Positions 43,747-52,132 of a stretch of 64,000 nucleotides of DNA are shown here, piece by piece. The DNA lies in assembly GCF_030811595.1 (NCBI RefSeq), contig NZ_JAUSRB010000002.1, forward strand, positions 1,860,001 to 1,924,000, in the 5' to 3' direction. The notes under the pieces are model-generated. The model was not told the origin of the DNA. It searched no databases and saw only the letters and a program-made list of their open reading frames with translations. The position numbers and the translations under genes were made by a program. Origin of the DNA: Streptosporangium brasiliense (lineage in GTDB: Bacteria > Actinomycetota > Actinomycetes > Streptosporangiales > Streptosporangiaceae). The stretch's first letter is position 1. Every line of letters starts with the position of its first letter.

Positions 43747-43963
43747 GATCTCGGACAGTGGAGAGGGTCGGTCAATCGCTGGGGAGAAAAGTCTTTCAGT
43801 GACAGAAAGCCGTGAATCTCACCCGGATTCCAGCAAGCAACCCGGATTCCAGCGAGCAGAAGGCGAGAGCAGTCGGGACAGTGCGGGATGGTCTTCTGCG
43901 GCCAGGGGCTGGAAGGATGCTCCCGCCCTGGTACGAGGCCCTGTCCCGCTGACAGCGCAGCGC

Positions 43964-44021
43964 TCCTGAAAATCGCCGGGCCGGGTGACCGGCCTCGTGG
44001 GTTCGGATCCCACGCTCTCCG
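43964..44021 (+). repeat. tRNA-Ser 3' fragment 2 (att-like), island right border
   Basis: Almost identical to fragment 1 from the variable arm through the terminator (GGGCCGGGTGACCGG, then T arm and acceptor). Preceded, as is fragment 1, by an 80-bp block with a GGGATGGTCTTCTGC-type motif. Chromosomal core genes resume at 44130. Confidence 0.85.
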
Positions 44022-44129
44022 CCGGGCCTCAGAAACGGCGTCTGACCATGGATTTCCCTTGGGTCAGACGCCGTGCCGGATCAGGCGCCGTGCCGGGGCG
44101 GAGGCCACAGGGGCTCGGGCCCGGGCCGG

Positions 44130-44990
44130 TCACCGTCGGTCAGGGCCGCCGAGCAGCTGTTCGCAGGCGTCGAGCAGGCGTTGACGCTGTGGCCGCGCCC
44201 GCTCGGCGAAGCCCCGCTGCTCGGCGGCGTACTCAGCCCGTCCCTCGGGCGTCTCGATCCGGATGGCCCGATAGCCGAGCGAGCTCAGGTCGTACGGGCT
44301 GGCCCGCATGTCCACGGTGCGGATGTCACGGGCCAGCATGAAGCAGTCGGCGACCAGCTCGCTGCTCACCAGGGGCGACAGCTTGTACGCCCACTTGTAC
44401 AGGTCCATGTTGGCGTGCAGGCAACCCGGCTGCTCCAGCTCCCACTGCTGCTGCCGCGTCGGCTGCAGTGCGTTGAGCGGGCGTGCCTCGGGGGTGAAGA
44501 AGCGGAAGGCGTCGAAATGACCGCACCGCACGCCTCGCTGCTCCACGACCTCTGCGATCTCGTCCCCGCCGAGCCGCAGCGGCCAGGCGCCGTGCCGTAT
44601 CTGCGCGGTCTTGTAGACCATCGCCCACTCGTGCAGGCCGAAGCAGCCCAGATAGGCCGGCCGGGCCGCAGTGGCGGCCAGCAGCCGCGCGATCCACTCG
44701 ACGGTGGCCCTGCGCCTGTCCATCAGCGCCGCGGTGTCGAGCGTGACTCCCTCGGGGGTGTCGAGGTAGAAGCGGCCGAAATCGCGCGCCTCCTTCAACA
44801 CCACCCCGGTGCCCGGATGCCACTGTTGCAGCCGCGTCGGCCGGTGCCCGTAGTAGGTGAACAGGAAGTCCTCGATGGGATGGGCCTCGCCTCGGGCCCT
44901 GCGCGCCAAGTGCGGCGCCGTCCATGCCTCGACCCGTTTCCGGTGCGCCTCCGTCCGAGCCCGCCACACCTCCGGCTCCAAAACTTCCAT
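44130..44990 (-). CDS. 3-methyladenine DNA glycosylase-like conserved protein
   Basis: 286 residues, soluble. It matches a Streptomyces/actinomycete family often labelled 3-methyladenine DNA glycosylase: WRARTEAHRKRVEAWTAPHL at the start, PIEDFLFTYYGHRPTRLQQW, GCFGLHEWAMVYKTAQIRHG, HFDAFRFFTPEARPLNALQP and CLHANMDLYKWAYKLSP. The label rests on old annotation and I see no helix-hairpin-helix glycosylase motif, so the activity is unproven. ATG 44990 has TACCAT six bases upstream (leaderless pattern). It marks resumption of core sequence. Confidence 0.75.
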   Translation of the reverse strand: MEVLEPEVWRARTEAHRKRVEAWTAPHLARRARGEAHPIEDFLFTYYGHRPTRLQQWHPGTGVVLKEARDFGRFYLDTPEGVTLDTAALMDRRRATVEWIARLLAATAARPAYLGCFGLHEWAMVYKTAQIRHGAWPLRLGGDEIAEVVEQRGVRCGHFDAFRFFTPEARPLNALQPTRQQQWELEQPGCLHANMDLYKWAYKLSPLVSSELVADCFMLARDIRTVDMRASPYDLSSLGYRAIRIETPEGRAEYAAEQRGFAERARPQRQRLLDACEQLLGGPDRR

Positions 44991-45122
44991 CGCTGAATGG
45001 TACGCGCGGTCCGGTGCTGTCCGGTGGGCCGCCCGGACGTCCGCGCCGGGAGGGGGCCGCCCGGGCCAGGCCACCCGCGGGAGACCGGAACCGGGCGGAT
45101 CCGCGTGGGTCAGGGGTCCTGA

Positions 45123-45521
45123 TCAGCCGCAGTGCTCAAGGGGCGAGGTGTACTGCTTGTTGCCGTAATCGCCGCCCCACTGGACGCACTTCCCCGCGGC
45201 GGAGATCTTCACCGGGCCGGCGTAGGTCGAGAAGTTACCGGGGTCGGTGACGTATTTCCCGCGCTCGCGCCTGATCACGGCGTTGACGCGGACGTTGTTC
45301 GGGCTGTCCTTCCAGGTGACCACGCAGTTGGTGCTGCCGTTGTACAGCAGGTAGACGGTGGCTCTGCCCAGGTCGTGCTGGTCGATCACGTGATAGGAGC
45401 CGCCGCCGCATGCCGCGATCGGCGACGACGCCGCCATCGCCGGGCTGCCGGTGGTGAGGGATCCGACAAGCGCGGCCGCAGTGGCGAGCGCGAGTGTGGC
45501 TCCCCGCTTGAATTTACGCAC
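45123..45521 (-). CDS. Secreted spore-associated protein (SapA-like)
   Basis: 132 residues. A classical signal peptide (KFKRGATLALATAAALVGSL, cleavage after SPAMA) is followed by a small beta-rich domain with ACGGGSYHVIDQHDLGRATV, Cys in STNCVVTWK and KCVQWGGDYG. This matches the spore-associated protein A family of Streptomyces, found on spores. AGGAG lies seven bases before GTG 45521. A dyad at 45715 lies 195 bp upstream. The 45522-45983 spacer otherwise has no gene. Confidence 0.8.
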   Translation of the reverse strand: MRKFKRGATLALATAAALVGSLTTGSPAMAASSPIAACGGGSYHVIDQHDLGRATVYLLYNGSTNCVVTWKDSPNNVRVNAVIRRERGKYVTDPGNFSTYAGPVKISAAGKCVQWGGDYGNKQYTSPLEHCG

Positions 45522-45714
45522 AGAGATTCTCCTGACTGGTAGCCGCTCGATGGAGCGGAACCTTCTCCAGCCGCACACCTGCGTGGCTGGTAGGCATCGA
45601 TGCAGGCACGCCCTTCCGGTGTCGCCATGTCAACAAGACAGCCGGGCGGGGCCGGACCCGTCGCGGCGGCCGTCGAGTCTCACGGCCTCAGGGCGGCCGC
45701 ACGCGATCATCTGC

Positions 45715-45729
45715 ATGTACGTTATACAT
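45715..45729. promoter_or_regulatory. Dyad ATGTA-N5-TACAT in an AT-rich patch
   Basis: A 15-bp inverted repeat in a markedly AT-rich stretch (about 45710-45775) upstream of the SapA-like gene; a regulator-binding site or promoter is possible. Confidence 0.35.
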
Positions 45730-45983
45730 ATCCGTTAGGTAAGCGTCAAGGCTGTGTAAAATCCGGCACCGATCGGTGCGCCGTCGGTGAGCAGCGGCCG
45801 TTCGCGCAGGTGATCTCGCTGATTCCTGTTGCTTGGCACAGGGATCGGCGCAGGGAGGCGCCCTCCTCTTGCGGCCTGCCCATCGGGTCTCGGCCATGCC
45901 TCTCGCCGCGTCGATCACCGAGGTGGGACCCGGCCCCTGGAGAGGAACGAGCGGTCAGATCCGAGGAGGCGACGGGGCGGTGC

Positions 45984-46496
45984 TCAGGTGAGCCCCGGGT
46001 TCTGCCGGGAGGCCAGGAAGCGGTCGAATTCGGCCTGCTGCTCGCTGTTGAAGGCACGTCTGGGGAGGAAGGCCACGCACTGCCTGTTCACGAAGAACAG
46101 CCAGAACTCGGGGCCGGTCACGACCCGTCCGAACAGGGACCACCGCATCGTGGTAGTGGTCTGGTCGGTCCGGTATTCGTACCCGTCGTCGGTCATCCGG
46201 AGAACGGTGGGCACGCAGAGATGGGTGAGCTGCCGCTTGGCGATCCGGCGGAGTGACCAGACCATTACGAACGGGAAGGTGACCGCTCCGACGAGCATGC
46301 CGACTCCCATGCCGACGGCGTCGACCAGGATGCAGACGAGGCCCGACACGGACAGGACCGACGGCAGCACCACATAGGCGACTTTCAGCTGTTGCTTGGA
46401 GCCCTGCTGAAGCGCTCGTGCCACTTCGTCAGGAGTAGGTCCGTATTCGACTGTGAAATCCACCGTGCTGCTTCCATCCGATGTGCTGGTCATCAT
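45984..46496 (-). CDS. YcxB-like membrane protein
   Basis: 170 residues. N-terminus VDFTVEYGPTPDEVARALQQ, two hydrophobic segments (YVVLPSVLSVSGLVCILV and GMLVGAVTFPFVMVW), then a cytosolic beta-rich YcxB domain TTTTMRWSLFGRVVTGPEFW and LFFVNRQCVAFLPRRAF. The domain is widespread and of unknown function. ATG 46496 or 46493 may start it. Confidence 0.78.
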   Translation of the reverse strand: MMTSTSDGSSTVDFTVEYGPTPDEVARALQQGSKQQLKVAYVVLPSVLSVSGLVCILVDAVGMGVGMLVGAVTFPFVMVWSLRRIAKRQLTHLCVPTVLRMTDDGYEYRTDQTTTTMRWSLFGRVVTGPEFWLFFVNRQCVAFLPRRAFNSEQQAEFDRFLASRQNPGLT

Positions 46497-46705
46497 TCAG
46501 GGACCCGTACATCCTCGCAAGATCGCGCTGTGGCCGGGACGGCTCGCGAGAGCCGCATGGCGACCGACGGGGCGCCTGCCTTCCGGTGCCCCAACCCGGC
46601 GTCGTGTCGCGCGGCCGACGCGGGAAAGCGATCCGGGCTCACGGCGAAGCGTGGGTGACAGTTGACCATCTCACCCGGAGGCACTCGCATGAGGGAGACG
46701 GGTAT

Positions 46706-47278
46706 TTGACCGCCGAGACGCGTGAGCAGGTGAGCGAGGCCGAGCTCGTCGACCGGTTCCGGCGGGACCCGGAGCTGTTCACCGCCGTCTACGACCGCTA
46801 CTTCCGCGATATCTACCTGTACGCGGCCGGACGCCTGGACGTGCAGGTGGGAGAGGACATCGCCGCGGAGACGTTCTGCGTGGCCTTCCGCGACCGTGAA
46901 CGGTTCGACCCCGGACGCGGCGGCCTGCGGCCCTGGCTGTTCGGCATCGCCACCAACCTGATGGCTCGGCACCGGCGTAAGGAGGCACGTCATTACCGGG
47001 CACTGGCCCGCGCGGGGGACGAGCCCGTGGCCGACAGCCACGAGAACCGCGTCCTCAACTCGGTGGCCGCCGAGCGGATGAAGCCGCAGCTCGCCAAGGC
47101 TCTCGCCGCGCTGAACCGGGGAGAACGCGACGTCGTCACGCTTGTCTCCCTGGGACAGCTCAGCCACCAGGAGGTGGCCGAGGCGCTCGGCGTCTCCTAC
47201 GGCACGGTCGGCTCGCGGCTCAGCCGGGCCCGCAAGAAGCTCCACAACGTGATCGATCAGGAGGATCTCCATGGATGA
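46706..47278 (+). CDS. ECF RNA polymerase sigma factor
   Basis: About 190 residues: region 2 (FTAVYDRYFRDIYLYAAGRL to FDPGRGGLRPWLFGIATNLM) and region 4 (AALNRGERDVVTLVSLGQLS, HQEVAEALGVSYGTVGSRLS). It directs transcription of an extracytoplasmic-stress-like regulon. Start uncertain: TTG 46706 has AGGGAG eight bases upstream and gives the clean start MTAETREQVSEAELVDRF; GTG 46655 would add 17 residues. It overlaps the next gene by eight bases. Confidence 0.85.
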   Translation: MTAETREQVSEAELVDRFRRDPELFTAVYDRYFRDIYLYAAGRLDVQVGEDIAAETFCVAFRDRERFDPGRGGLRPWLFGIATNLMARHRRKEARHYRALARAGDEPVADSHENRVLNSVAAERMKPQLAKALAALNRGERDVVTLVSLGQLSHQEVAEALGVSYGTVGSRLSRARKKLHNVIDQEDLHG

Positions 47279-48203
47279 CCTGCACGAGGTCGGCGCCCTG
47301 CTGGCCAAGCCGGAGCCGTCACGTGACGTGATCGACCGGCGGCGGCACCAGCTGCGGAACGCGATGCGCGGTGCCCCGGTCCGCAGGCGCGGGATCGGCC
47401 GGCTCGCAGGCGGTCTGGCGCTGACCGCCGCCGTGGCCGCCGCGGCCGTGGTCATGATCGCCTCGGGTGTCACGGCGCCCGCCGCTTCCCCCAGCGGTCC
47501 GCCGGTTGCGGCGCAGCGGCTGTCCGCCCGGCAGGTGCTGCTCGTGGCGGCCACGACCGCGGAGCGGATCCCGGAGGGATCCGGCAAGTATTGGCACGTC
47601 ACGGTGGTGCACAAGGACGACGACGGCAGGGTCTCCGAGCGGCGCCGGCAAGAGTACTGGTTCCAGCGCGACGGCCAGACCTGGCTCAGAGGGCCGGAGC
47701 TGAAGGGGGAAGGGAAGATCCAGCACTTCACGGGGGCGCAGCCGTTCCGGCTGGGGCCGCTCGAGATGAGCTTCGAGGAGCTCCGGCGGCTGCCGGCCGA
47801 TCCGGACGCGTTGCGGGCCGCGCTGCGGACCGGGATCGCCGATGGCGTGCAGCGCGGCGACATCAGGACGAGCGCCGGCCGGCTGTCCGCGGACGAGCAG
47901 GACGACTCCGTCTTCGAAGCGCTGACCTCGCTGATCAGCCAGGCGCCGGTCTCGCCGGAGGTCCGTGCCGCGGCCTTCCGGGCGATCGCGTCGCTGCCGG
48001 ACGTCCAGAGCCTCGGCGCGGTCCAGGGCGGGCACGGCCTGCAGGTCTCCCTGTCGTCAGGGCAGGTCAGACTGGTCGTCGATCCGGAGACCTCATGGGT
48101 GCGTGACACGAACTTCTACGTCCCCCAGAGTGGGGGACAGCTTTTCATCACGGAGGGGACGGCGTCGATCGTCGCCGAGTGGACAGACCACCTGCCCCGG
48201 TAG
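47271..48203 (+). CDS. CU044_5270 family membrane protein, probable sigma partner
   Basis: 310 residues: cytosolic N-terminus (about 45 residues), one membrane segment (LAGGLALTAAVAAAAVVMIA) and an extracytoplasmic domain with LLVAATTAERIPEGSGKYWH and EYWFQRDGQTWLRG, then LISQAPVSPEVRAAAFRAIA. This is the layout of the CU044_5270 family, which regularly follows ECF sigma genes and probably acts as anti-sigma factor. ATG 47271 overlaps the sigma stop, so expression is coupled. Confidence 0.85.
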   Translation: MDDLHEVGALLAKPEPSRDVIDRRRHQLRNAMRGAPVRRRGIGRLAGGLALTAAVAAAAVVMIASGVTAPAASPSGPPVAAQRLSARQVLLVAATTAERIPEGSGKYWHVTVVHKDDDGRVSERRRQEYWFQRDGQTWLRGPELKGEGKIQHFTGAQPFRLGPLEMSFEELRRLPADPDALRAALRTGIADGVQRGDIRTSAGRLSADEQDDSVFEALTSLISQAPVSPEVRAAAFRAIASLPDVQSLGAVQGGHGLQVSLSSGQVRLVVDPETSWVRDTNFYVPQSGGQLFITEGTASIVAEWTDHLPR

Positions 48204-48330
48204 CCCGGGCCGTCGGCCGACCGCCCGAGGGCACCTCCGCTCCGGGACGGCTGCCGGGGAGCGGACGGCTGCCAGGGAGAGAAGGCAGGCGGTCAGCCGG
48301 GGCAGCCGATCAGGAGCGGCCGTGACCTGA

Positions 48331-48813
48331 TCATCCGGTCTCAGGCCCGCCGATCCGACGGGTGATCCGGTGGAGGAGGGGAGACAGCCCGTCTCCGACG
48401 GGCCCGTGCTGTGGCGGATCGCCCACGTAGTGCGCAGAGAGAAGCCCCGCGGCGCCGAGGTGGGCGATCACCGCGACCTTGACCTCCGAGCGCGGTAGGG
48501 ATCCGGGCAGCCGGAAGGCGACCACGTCGATCGGGTCGGCTCCGATGCCCGGATACCGGGCCCTCACGCGGCCGATGTCGGGGTCGGGGTCATGGAGGTG
48601 CAGCCAGGTCCTGACCTCCGGGGGAAGGCCGGTGGTCCCCACATAGAGCACGCGGCCTTCCAGCAGCCAGACGTAGACCCAGGACCCGGGATCGGCGAGG
48701 TCTCCGTCGCGGATGTGCAGCTCCACCAGGTCATCTCCCGTAGGACCCGCCAGGTCGTCTCCCGTACGATCCACCGGGCCATCTCCCATACGACCCGCCA
48801 GGTCATCTCTCAT
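48331..48813 (-). CDS. GIY-YIG-like domain protein with tandem-repeat N-terminus
   Basis: 160 residues. The N-terminal 30 residues are eight-residue repeats (DDLAGRMG, DGPVDRTG, DDLAGPTG). The rest is a short GIY-YIG-like domain: WVYVWLLEGRVLYVGTTGLP (the two motif strands), WLHLHDPDPDIGRVR, and the catalytic-type Glu in LPRSEVKVAVIAHL. Full GIY-YIG nucleases have a conserved Arg, here possibly WLHLHD/R. ATG 48813 is chosen; the frame is open further upstream but reads poorly. Function as a nuclease is unproven. Confidence 0.6.
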   Translation of the reverse strand: MRDDLAGRMGDGPVDRTGDDLAGPTGDDLVELHIRDGDLADPGSWVYVWLLEGRVLYVGTTGLPPEVRTWLHLHDPDPDIGRVRARYPGIGADPIDVVAFRLPGSLPRSEVKVAVIAHLGAAGLLSAHYVGDPPQHGPVGDGLSPLLHRITRRIGGPETG

Positions 48814-48866
48814 ATGAGGATCTTGCCTCGGGCGGTGGTGACCGGCTGCTCCGGATCCCGCACCGC

Positions 48867-48938
48867 GCGGACCGGAGCCGGGCGCAGCACGCGGACCGGA
48901 GCCGGGCGTACGGGTGCGGACCGGAGCCGGGCGCACCC
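48867..48938. repeat. Tandem 24-bp repeat, three copies
   Basis: GCGGACCGGAGCCGGGCG repeated at 48867, 48891 and 48916 upstream of the GIY-YIG-like gene. The 48814-49190 spacer shows nothing else I can name. Confidence 0.75.
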
Positions 48939-49190
48939 AAGTGATCACTCGGTGGCGATGGGTCTCCACCCGGGGACGGGGCGACCGGCGGTTCTCCGTC
49001 GAGAGGTGGGGTGGCCGGCGGTCCGGGGCCGTCCCTCGGTTCGCCGTAGGCCGTCACGTCCGTGTCACGTCCACGTCACGCCCGCGTCGTGGCAGGGTCG
49101 CATGGCGCTGGTCAGGATGGGATGTGCAGGTCAGGGCCGTCTCGGTGGTCGGATGCCCGCCGTGGCGGCTCCATGGGAAAGGAGGCAGCC

Positions 49191-49508
49191 ATGCATGGCG
49201 GGCGACGCCTACTGCTCAACCCGATGCTCCTCGCCGCTCTCGTGATCGGGCCGGCCGGGGGCGCCGTCGTCGCCGGTTCCGCGGAGGGAACGGGGGGAGC
49301 GGCGGCCGGCGCCCCGCAGGCGGTGCCGGGCGCGGTCCAGCCCAGTCCCTGTGACAGGGCCTGCCGGCAGGGTTACGGGCGGGGATTCAGCGACGGCTTC
49401 AACGACTGCGTGGACGGCAGTAGCTACCGGCACGACTACAACCTCCGCGGCGATACTTGGGACCGCGGCTACGTGGAGGGGTACGGCGACGGTTTCGGCA
49501 GTTGCTGA
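49191..49508 (+). CDS. Small secreted Gly/Tyr-repeat protein
   Basis: 105 residues. Signal peptide (LLLNPMLLAALVIGPAGGAV) and a mature part with four Cys and a repeated GYGRGFSDGFNDC, GYVEGYGDGFGSC pattern. The strict G-Y/F-x-x-G-F/Y spacing suggests a small disulfide-linked, repeat-built extracellular protein. AAGGAGG precedes ATG 49191. I do not recognise a family; it lies between the GIY-YIG-like gene and the toxin locus. Confidence 0.7.
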   Translation: MHGGRRLLLNPMLLAALVIGPAGGAVVAGSAEGTGGAAAGAPQAVPGAVQPSPCDRACRQGYGRGFSDGFNDCVDGSSYRHDYNLRGDTWDRGYVEGYGDGFGSC

Positions 49509-49615
49509 GCCTGGTCGCCGGCGGGCACACGGAAGTCGGTCGACACCGTCCCGGGAAGTGCCGGGCCCGGTCTCGCCGCCGGAAACTCCCGGTCTCCCCG
49601 GTCTCCCCGGTGTCG

Positions 49616-49935
49616 CTAGGGCAGCGGGTCAATCATGATGTGCTGGTCGTACTGGACGAGCTCCGCGCCCCGATCTGTCAGGATCGGCCATTTGGTGCTC
49701 TGGGCGCACCAGATGACGTGCCCCGCGGTGACGTCTCGTGAGCCGTCGAGAATCTCCGCGATCTCTCCGACCTTTCCGTGGGTGAAGTCGTCGATCTTCA
49801 CGCCGGGTGTCGTGACGAGCTCGAACAGCTCCACCTGGGTGGATATCGGAGAGATGGACAGGACCGCCGCCAGCCCGGTCGCCGGGATGCATATACCGCC
49901 GCCGCGGAAAAGGCACATGGCGGCGATGCTCCGTG
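49616..49935 (-). pseudogene. PIN-domain (VapC-like) toxin, 3' fragment
   Basis: The C-terminal 104 codons of a small PIN-like toxin: SIAAMCLFRGGGICIPATGL, DDFTHGKVGEIAEILDGSRD and GHVIWCAQSTKWPILTDRGA with the conserved C-terminal Asp. Its 5' end was cut off at base 49935 by the IS at 49936-51521; the other 24 codons are at 51522-51593. The joined frame is 128 residues with no further defect. Confidence 0.82.
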
Positions 49936-49996
49936 AGCCTTTTTCATCCTTGGGCGATCTGGAGCAGCAAGACACGAGCCGCCGCGATCAGGGCGC

Positions 49997-50587
49997 CTAC
50001 GCGGGGTCGCCGACGATCACGGCCGGATGGGAACGATCGAACCAGTCGCTCTCCAGGCGCGCGCCGGTGCGCGCCTCCACGATGGCCAGCGCCATGGCCT
50101 GTGTGGCCGGCCACGGAGCGCTGATGGTCGGACCCAGGGCCGCCAACTCGGCCTCAACGGCGGCGAGGTCTTCCCCGACGGCGTCGGCGGGATTCAGATG
50201 CTGGACCTCGGCCAGAACCCGTCCGCGCGCGGCGTGGATCAGCCTGGAGTTCCCCGTCACCTCCCATGAGACATGCCAGACCTGCGCGTTCACGCTGAGC
50301 CGATCGAGAACTCCCGATTCCCAGACATAGTTGTTCCCGAAAGTCTCGACGATCATCGTTGAGTTTCCCATCTGGCCCAGAAGAACGGCATCGGCCTCGT
50401 ATGCCTCTTCGCTGTCGAGCTCGATCACCGGCGGCTGCCCGTCTCCGATCAGGCGGGTCGCCACCTCGCTCAGCGAGAGCCGTCCTTCGACCGGCAGGAC
50501 GGCGGTCCAGGCCAACCCCACGGACAACCAGTCCGAACCTTCCTGCATGAAGTTCTCGTAGTGTTCCGTCAATCCCTGGAAAGCCAC
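49997..50587 (-). CDS. DUF6461-like protein, IS passenger
   Basis: 196 residues, apparently complete: MQEGSDWLSVGLAWTAVLPV near the start, TMIVETFGNNYVWESGVLDR, VWHVSWEVTGNSRLIHAARG, then a helical end with ATQAMALAIVEARTGARLES and LDRSHPAVIV-like tail. I relate it to DUF6461 by the W/V-rich core and terminal AALAIAERATGVRLT-type helix. GGAGG precedes GTG 50587; ATG 50548 is an alternative start. Unknown function; its location inside an IS, head-to-head with the transposase, is unusual. Confidence 0.65.
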   Translation of the reverse strand: MAFQGLTEHYENFMQEGSDWLSVGLAWTAVLPVEGRLSLSEVATRLIGDGQPPVIELDSEEAYEADAVLLGQMGNSTMIVETFGNNYVWESGVLDRLSVNAQVWHVSWEVTGNSRLIHAARGRVLAEVQHLNPADAVGEDLAAVEAELAALGPTISAPWPATQAMALAIVEARTGARLESDWFDRSHPAVIVGDPA

Positions 50588-50748
50588 GTATCCTCCGCTG
50601 AAGTTCCGAACGCGATATGGGTTGTCGCGGGCGACGAGCTGCTGGTCACAGCATGATCGCGAGCGCGGCGTTCGCCTGATGACGTAGAGAAGCTCCTGGT
50701 AGACGGGTTGATCACCACAATCACATCCGTCACAGCCAGGAGCTTCGG

Positions 50749-51513
50749 GTGCTGTTCTACCGTGCCGCGGTCGATTTGTCGCGTTCAACGCTGAACTACG
50801 TGGCCGGAGCCATCCGACGGCACCGCAAGGCGATCGGCACACCCTGGCGACGGCTCAACCCCGGACAGCAAGCCCTGCTCGTGCTCGTCTACCTGCGCAA
50901 GGGCGAGACGTTCACCGAGATCGCCGCCGGGTTCGGCATCGGTACCGCAACCGCCTGGCGCTACGTCCGCGAGACCGTCGCCCTGCTCGCCAAACGCTCA
51001 CCCACCCTCGACCAGGCGCTACGGACGGCCAAACGCGCCGGATACGCCTTCGTCGTGCTGGACGGCACGCTCATCCCCATCGACCGGGTGGCCGCCGACC
51101 GGCCCTACTACTCCGGCAAACACAAGATGCACGGCATGAACATTCAGGCTCTCGCCGCCCCGGACGGCACCCCGCTCTGGACTTCCGGCTCTATGCCCGG
51201 CTCGGTCCACGACCTCAAAGCGGCCCGGATCTGGGGCCTCATCCGCCGACTGCAGGCCTCCGGGCTGATCACATTGGCCGACAAGGGATACGTCGGCGCA
51301 GGTCAGCGCGTACTCGTGCCGTACAAGGGCCGAGGCAAACCGCAGTCGCAAAAGAGCGCCAACTCCGCCCACGCCAAGCTCCGCGGCCCCGGTGAACGCG
51401 CCAATGCCGTCCTGAAGACCTGGCGGATCCTGCGGAAACTCCGCTGCTGCCCTCTGCGAGCAGGTCAGCTCGTCAAGGCCATCTTCGTACTTCAGGCTCT
51501 CGAATCGAGATGA
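50749..51513 (+). CDS. IS5 family transposase (DDE_Tnp_4 type)
   Basis: 254 residues: helix-turn-helix region (FTEIAAGFGIGTATAWRYV) then a DDE domain starting FVVLDGTLIPIDRV (first Asp), KHKMHGMNIQALAAPDG, SVHDLKAARIWG, ADKGYVGAG (second Asp) and GPGERANAVLKTWRIL with the Glu. All three acidic residues look intact, so the enzyme may be active. An 11-bp inverted repeat (50689-50699, 50736-50746) lies just before GTG 50749, a feature I have seen in related elements. Confidence 0.9.
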   Translation: MLFYRAAVDLSRSTLNYVAGAIRRHRKAIGTPWRRLNPGQQALLVLVYLRKGETFTEIAAGFGIGTATAWRYVRETVALLAKRSPTLDQALRTAKRAGYAFVVLDGTLIPIDRVAADRPYYSGKHKMHGMNIQALAAPDGTPLWTSGSMPGSVHDLKAARIWGLIRRLQASGLITLADKGYVGAGQRVLVPYKGRGKPQSQKSANSAHAKLRGPGERANAVLKTWRILRKLRCCPLRAGQLVKAIFVLQALESR

Positions 51514-51521
51514 AAAACGTT

Positions 51522-51593
51522 CCGTGAATATTCGGTCTTGGCCACCGCGATGTCGATCAACGCGCTGACGTCGAGCACTCTGCCGGGGAGCAT
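51522..51593 (-). pseudogene. PIN-domain (VapC-like) toxin, 5' fragment
   Basis: The first 24 codons, MLPGRVLDVSALIDIAVAKT followed by EYSR, including the invariant PIN Asp in LDVSALID. GGAGGAG precedes ATG 51593, four bases after the antitoxin stop. Beyond 51522 the frame runs into the IS and stops after 11 foreign codons. Confidence 0.82.
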
Positions 51594-51597
51594 GCTG

Positions 51598-52020
51598 TCA
51601 GCTCCTCCGGCTCCGGCGGATGCCGATCTGGCTCCACTCCGTCTCGGACAGCTGGTCGACCCCGAGGGCGTCGGCCGCCGTGTCGAGGTCTTCCCGGTGC
51701 AGGTCCCAGCGGTGCATCAACGTGATGACATGGGGCCGGTTGCCGATCTCCCGCTGGACGGCGGCGTGGATCACATCGGCGATCCTGCTGCCCGTCGACC
51801 GCGCTTTACGGGAAAGCGCCTCAAAATCTGCTTTATCCAACTCTATGGTGATAGATGTGTCGGGAGTGGACGGACTGATTTTCTCCTGCCCGTCTCTGGG
51901 ACGGAGATGCGCCAGCCACAGGGGAATGGGATCCGGCTCCTGCATGACGGCATCCTGATCAGTCGATTCCGGTTTGTCCGAACCTGTGTCGCCTCGCCAG
52001 GCCGGCAGGGGATGGGCCAT
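51598..52020 (-). CDS. Ribbon-helix-helix antitoxin-like protein
   Basis: 140 residues: a variable, charged N-terminal 65 residues, then a ribbon-helix-helix region TSITIELDKADFEALSRKAR and STGSRIADVIHAAVQREIGN, and a C-terminal tail (DLHREDLDTAADALGVD) that may bind the toxin. It is the first gene of the toxin-antitoxin operon and remains intact though the toxin is broken. TACTGT (reverse strand, 52028-52033) lies seven bases before ATG 52020, a leaderless promoter pattern. Confidence 0.72.
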   Translation of the reverse strand: MAHPLPAWRGDTGSDKPESTDQDAVMQEPDPIPLWLAHLRPRDGQEKISPSTPDTSITIELDKADFEALSRKARSTGSRIADVIHAAVQREIGNRPHVITLMHRWDLHREDLDTAADALGVDQLSETEWSQIGIRRSRRS

Positions 52021-52132
52021 GTGTTTGACAGTAGCCGTGAATTCCGGAACCGGCAGCGCCTTTCTGTGACTTTGGTGATCAATCGATATGCCGGTGTACG
52101 GATAGATCAATCCGTGTACCGGATGAAACGGA

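Larger units (their letters stand above)
49936..51521. mobile_element. IS5-type element of 1586 bp with DUF6461 passenger gene
   Basis: Flanked by a 5-bp direct repeat CCGTG (49931-49935 and 51522-51526). Ends are imperfect inverted repeats AGCCTTTTTCATC (49936-49948) and AACGTTTTTCATC (reverse complement of 51509-51521). Inside are a transposase on the plus strand and a DUF6461 gene on the minus strand. No second copy of the terminal repeat is seen near 50600-50700, so the passenger seems to lie within the same pair of ends. The transposase stop falls within the right inverted repeat. Confidence 0.8.

Noticed and set aside
50589-50700. Search for a second left end of the IS between the passenger gene and transposase
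   Set aside because: No TTTTTCATC-like end and no CCGTG-type duplication is seen there; only an 11-bp internal inverted repeat before the transposase.
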